Assembly (NCBI GenBank): GCA_046160865.1
Contig: JBJXHG010000093.1
Coordinates: forward strand, 1-16,928
Reading direction: 5' to 3'
Length of the DNA stretch: 16,928 nucleotides
From: JBJXHG01 sp046160865
GTDB lineage: Bacteria > Planctomycetota > UBA1135 > GCA-002686595
Shown: piece by piece, positions 14,783-16,928 of the stretch
Position numbering within the stretch: position 1 is the stretch's first letter
Layout: every line of letters starts with the position of its first letter
Translations under genes and position numbers: made by a program
Notes under the pieces: generated by a model
Databases searched by the model: none
What the model saw: only the letters and a program-made list of their open reading frames with translations
What the model was told of the DNA's origin: nothing

Positions 14783-15373
14783 GTGGCCGAGCACCAAATA
14801 GATTCGAGAGATTCCGAGAGCGATGATGCAGCGAACGCCGCGCTCGCTGCGGAGCTGCGGCGCGCGCGCGCGGATCTACTCGTGTCGATCCGCGCGAAGC
14901 TCGGCGAGCACTTGCGCGCCGACATCGCGGCCGAGGACATTTTGCACGAGAGCATTCTCGTGTTGCTCGCGTCCGAAGGCGGAGGCGCAGCTCTCGACGA
15001 TGCGTCGCTGCGGCGCCGGATCGTCGTCATCGCGGAGAACCGGATCCGTTCGCTGGCGCGGCGGCGCGAGCATTCCGCCGTGCCGGTGGAGGAACCGTCG
15101 CCGCACCTCGCCGATCGATCGGACGTGGCGGCGCGCGGCGAGGTGCGGCTGGAGCTTGGAGAGATCCGCAATGCCGTTCGGCGTCACCTCGCCGAGCTCC
15201 CGCTGGAGCAGCGCATGGTGATCGTGATGCGCCACTGGCTCGGAACTTCGTGGGAAACCATCGCTGCCGTGCTCGGTCGATCGTCGGTGCACGCGGCTCA
15301 CTGTCTGCACTACCGGGCGCTGCTCGCGCTCGAGCGCAAACTCCAAGCAGAGCGTCCGAATCGTGGCGAGTGA
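14783..15373 (+). CDS. ECF-type RNA polymerase sigma factor (196 aa)
   Basis: The protein has the two-domain layout of small sigma-70 (ECF) factors. Region 2 is about residues 25-98, with ADIAAEDILHESILVLLAS as the polymerase-binding part and RRRIVVIAENRIRSLARRREH as the -10 recognition part. Region 4 is about 122-188, with LAELPLEQRMVIVMRHWLGTSWETIAAVLGRSSVHAAHCLHYRALLALERKL carrying the helix-turn-helix. The length is normal for the family. The start is a GTG with only a weak ribosome site. It would direct polymerase to a small regulon, perhaps including the following envelope genes. No zinc-binding anti-sigma gene is adjacent. A large hairpin precedes it. Confidence 0.88.
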   Translation: MAEHQIDSRDSESDDAANAALAAELRRARADLLVSIRAKLGEHLRADIAAEDILHESILVLLASEGGGAALDDASLRRRIVVIAENRIRSLARRREHSAVPVEEPSPHLADRSDVAARGEVRLELGEIRNAVRRHLAELPLEQRMVIVMRHWLGTSWETIAAVLGRSSVHAAHCLHYRALLALERKLQAERPNRGE

Positions 15374-15592
15374 GGCGCGATCGGCCGCGAACTGCGTGTG
15401 CGACCAGCGGTTGTGCTCGCGACCTGCGCTTCGCGCGGACATTTCGCCGGCTGCGCCCGAAACCGCGCGCGCTCCCGGGGGTCGATGGTGCGCGCCGGCG
15501 CTCGTTGCGACGCAGGTGCGCCGGCGCGCGGATGCTCACGCGGCCTCGCGCCCACTCGCGCGCAGACGAGAGCTCCACTTCGGATCCGCACC
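15374..15592. other. Short gap between sigma factor and membrane protein
   Basis: I see no gene, repeat or firm promoter in these 219 bases. Overlapping open frames exist but their products are low-complexity Arg/Ala/Cys-rich sequence. Confidence 0.5.
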
Positions 15593-16450
15593 ATGATCGA
15601 CCGCCACGACGAACGCACGCAGCCGAGAGCGGAGTCGCGGCGCCACTCTGGCTGGACTTGGCCGCTGCTCGGCGCGTCGATCGGAATCGCGCTGACCGCA
15701 CTGATGATCGGACTCGGCGTACGCGGTCGAACTGTCGGCGCGGCGCATCGCTCCGCGGCGGAACGCGCGATCCCGTCTGCCTATGAGGATGTCGCCGTGT
15801 CCTGTCTTGCCCTCGGTGAGGTCACGCCGCCGCTCTCTGAGATCGAGGCGCAGGAGCTCGAGTCGATCGTCGCGACGCTGGCGCGCATGCTCGGTGCCTA
15901 CCAGCACGCGGACTTCCAGGCCTTCACCGATGGCCGCCGTGCGGATCTCGCGTTCGCATCGCGGTCACGCGCGGATCGCGTCGAAGAGCTGCGCGCGATC
16001 GCGCGCGAGCTCGGCGTCCGCGGCGAGGACGTGCCACACGACTGGCTGGGAGCGCTCGCGGTGTTCTGGAGCGCGTACTACGTCCGCCCTCCGCTCGCGC
16101 ACGTGGTTGCGGAGTCGGCTCGCTTGGAGTTCGCGCGCGACGATCCAGAGGGAGTCGCGGCGTGGGAGTCGTCGTTCGACGCGCTGCGCGATGCGATCGA
16201 TGGACCGCGCACCGAGCATCACTTGGCCGTCCCGCACCGTAGGAGTGTCGCCGAGGTGCGCCGCTCGGCTGGCACGCTGACTTGGATGGATTTCTCCGTC
16301 CGATTCGAAACCCCGGGCGGCGAGACCGGTCGCTTGCTGTGCCGGTTCGTGTGGGACGAGACCGACACTGATTGGTTCTTGCACCGCGCGGTCACCGCGT
16401 ATCCGCCACGATCAGGGAACGTCCCGGATCGACGGAACTTCATTCTTTGA
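15593..16450 (+). CDS. Single-pass membrane protein of unknown function (285 aa)
   Basis: The ATG at 15593 is preferred because the frame upstream of it (open from 15398) is Arg/Cys-rich and not protein-like; the ribosome site is weak. A short basic N-terminus (about 20 residues) precedes one membrane helix (about 22-43, WPLLGASIGIALTALMIGLGV). The remaining 240 residues should be outside the cytoplasm and are rich in acidic and aromatic residues, for example HDWLGALAVFWSAYYVRP and TLTWMDFSVRFETPGG. I recognise no family. It lies 219 bp after the sigma factor and 22 bp before the small Cys-rich protein, so it could be a sigma-linked envelope component. The cytoplasmic part is too short for a standard anti-sigma domain. 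Confidence 0.75.
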   Translation: MIDRHDERTQPRAESRRHSGWTWPLLGASIGIALTALMIGLGVRGRTVGAAHRSAAERAIPSAYEDVAVSCLALGEVTPPLSEIEAQELESIVATLARMLGAYQHADFQAFTDGRRADLAFASRSRADRVEELRAIARELGVRGEDVPHDWLGALAVFWSAYYVRPPLAHVVAESARLEFARDDPEGVAAWESSFDALRDAIDGPRTEHHLAVPHRRSVAEVRRSAGTLTWMDFSVRFETPGGETGRLLCRFVWDETDTDWFLHRAVTAYPPRSGNVPDRRNFIL

Positions 16451-16472
16451 CGAACGAGCGAGGGAGATAGCC

Positions 16473-16757
16473 ATGAACTTTCGAATGAGTGTCGTCGTCG
16501 GATTGCTCGCCTCCGCGAGCGCTTTGTTGCTCTCCGTCGGACCGGTGGCTGCGCAGATCTCGGACGGTCCGGGACCCGGCCCCGCGGGGGGCCGAGGCTG
16601 TCAATGCGCGGCCGACGATGCATCCTGCCTCTTCGGCGAAGCGGGCGGTTGCAAGGTCGGATGCCCGCCGGGATTTGCATGCGAGTGCGAGGGCGCCAGC
16701 TGCCCGTTCGGATTCCCCGACTCCGCGCGGTGCGTGTGTGTCTTCGTCGGCGTGTGA
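16473..16757 (+). CDS. Small secreted ten-cysteine protein (94 aa)
   Basis: The ATG at 16473 follows a good GAGGGAG ribosome site. Residues 1-28 are a signal peptide (SVVVGLLASASALLLSVGPVAAQ). The mature part of about 66 residues has ten cysteines at 43, 45, 52, 60, 64, 70, 72, 77, 87 and 89, with many Gly and Pro. An even number of closely spaced cysteines suggests a disulfide-stabilised extracellular mini-protein with up to five bridges. I recognise no family; toxin-like, inhibitor-like and structural roles are all open. It lies 22 bp after the membrane-protein gene and is probably co-transcribed with it. The dispersed repeat copy B starts 43 bp after its stop. Confidence 0.8.
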   Translation: MNFRMSVVVGLLASASALLLSVGPVAAQISDGPGPGPAGGRGCQCAADDASCLFGEAGGCKVGCPPGFACECEGASCPFGFPDSARCVCVFVGV

Positions 16758-16800
16758 CGAAGCGGGAAAGGACGCGCGCTGACGTACCGCTCTGCGCTGA

Positions 16801-16904
16801 CTAGTGTCCTGAGTCAGAGGTTCGCTTTCACCAAGGTCGAGATCGTCGTCGCTGGCAAGGCGCGAGGGTGCAGGCAACCTGTCAGGTTTCCGAACCCGAG
16901 CAAC
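16801..16904 (-). repeat. 104-bp dispersed repeat, copy B (right end)
   Basis: This is the inverted counterpart of positions 1-104, with two mismatches. It begins with CTAGTGTCCTGAGTCAG and contains AACCTGTCAGGTT at 16875-16887. It follows the ten-cysteine gene, in the same orientation relative to that gene as copy A has to its neighbour. In one plus-strand frame the repeat and the last 24 bases stay open to the window end, with sequence of the type TKVEIVVAGKARG...RFPNPSNAASAEE. There is no ATG, GTG or TTG start in that frame, so a coding role is uncertain. It may be the edge of a multicopy insertion element that continues beyond the window. Confidence 0.9.
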
Positions 16905-16928
16905 GCCGCCAGCGCGGAGGAGATCGAG

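Overview
This window is GC-rich DNA, very probably from a member of the Planctomycetota. The best evidence is the set of three large secreted proteins. Each has a signal peptide, a long array of 'LYxGGxF...ARWDGxxWSxLGSG' repeats and a Cys-rich C-terminal domain of about 168 residues (FCFGDGSL..PCPCAPP....RC.GG..VRFG....YYQ.VYR....FC....NFTNAYRQQW). That architecture is common in the large proteomes of this phylum. Taxonomy is inferred from family resemblance; no rRNA or other marker gene is present.

Layout. Positions 1-104 and 16801-16904 hold inverted, almost identical copies of a 104-bp repeat, and a third, diverged copy lies at 14205-14309. Next comes a minus-strand gene for a secreted beta-propeller-like protein (213-1814). 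It is divergent from a plus-strand gene for a DUF5916/CBM9-like outer-membrane protein (1982-4144). A 171-bp element with 25-bp terminal inverted repeats (4223-4393) follows. Three paralogous giant repeat proteins come next (4469-7324, 7348-10119, 10262-13054), all on the plus strand. The first two are 23 bp apart and probably co-transcribed. The second and third are close relatives and share a 45-bp identical 3' end.

The right part is regulatory and accessory. A minus-strand gene (13433-14080) encodes a protein whose C-terminus resembles a degenerate sigma region 4. A plus-strand ECF-type sigma factor (14783-15373) is followed by a single-pass membrane protein (15593-16450) and a small secreted protein with ten cysteines (16473-16757). 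The sigma factor probably controls a membrane or envelope output, but no classic zinc-binding anti-sigma factor is visible.

Non-coding structure is the most unusual part of the window. Two hairpins (13365-13404 and 14717-14750) share the identical ten-base loop GACTCCTGAC while their arms differ but still pair. The 104-bp repeat keeps a 13-bp palindrome whose arms co-vary between copies. Three short tandem duplications (15, 21 and 12 bp) are also present. In each of the three giant proteins I count 14 repeats by eye, which suggests two seven-bladed propellers per protein.
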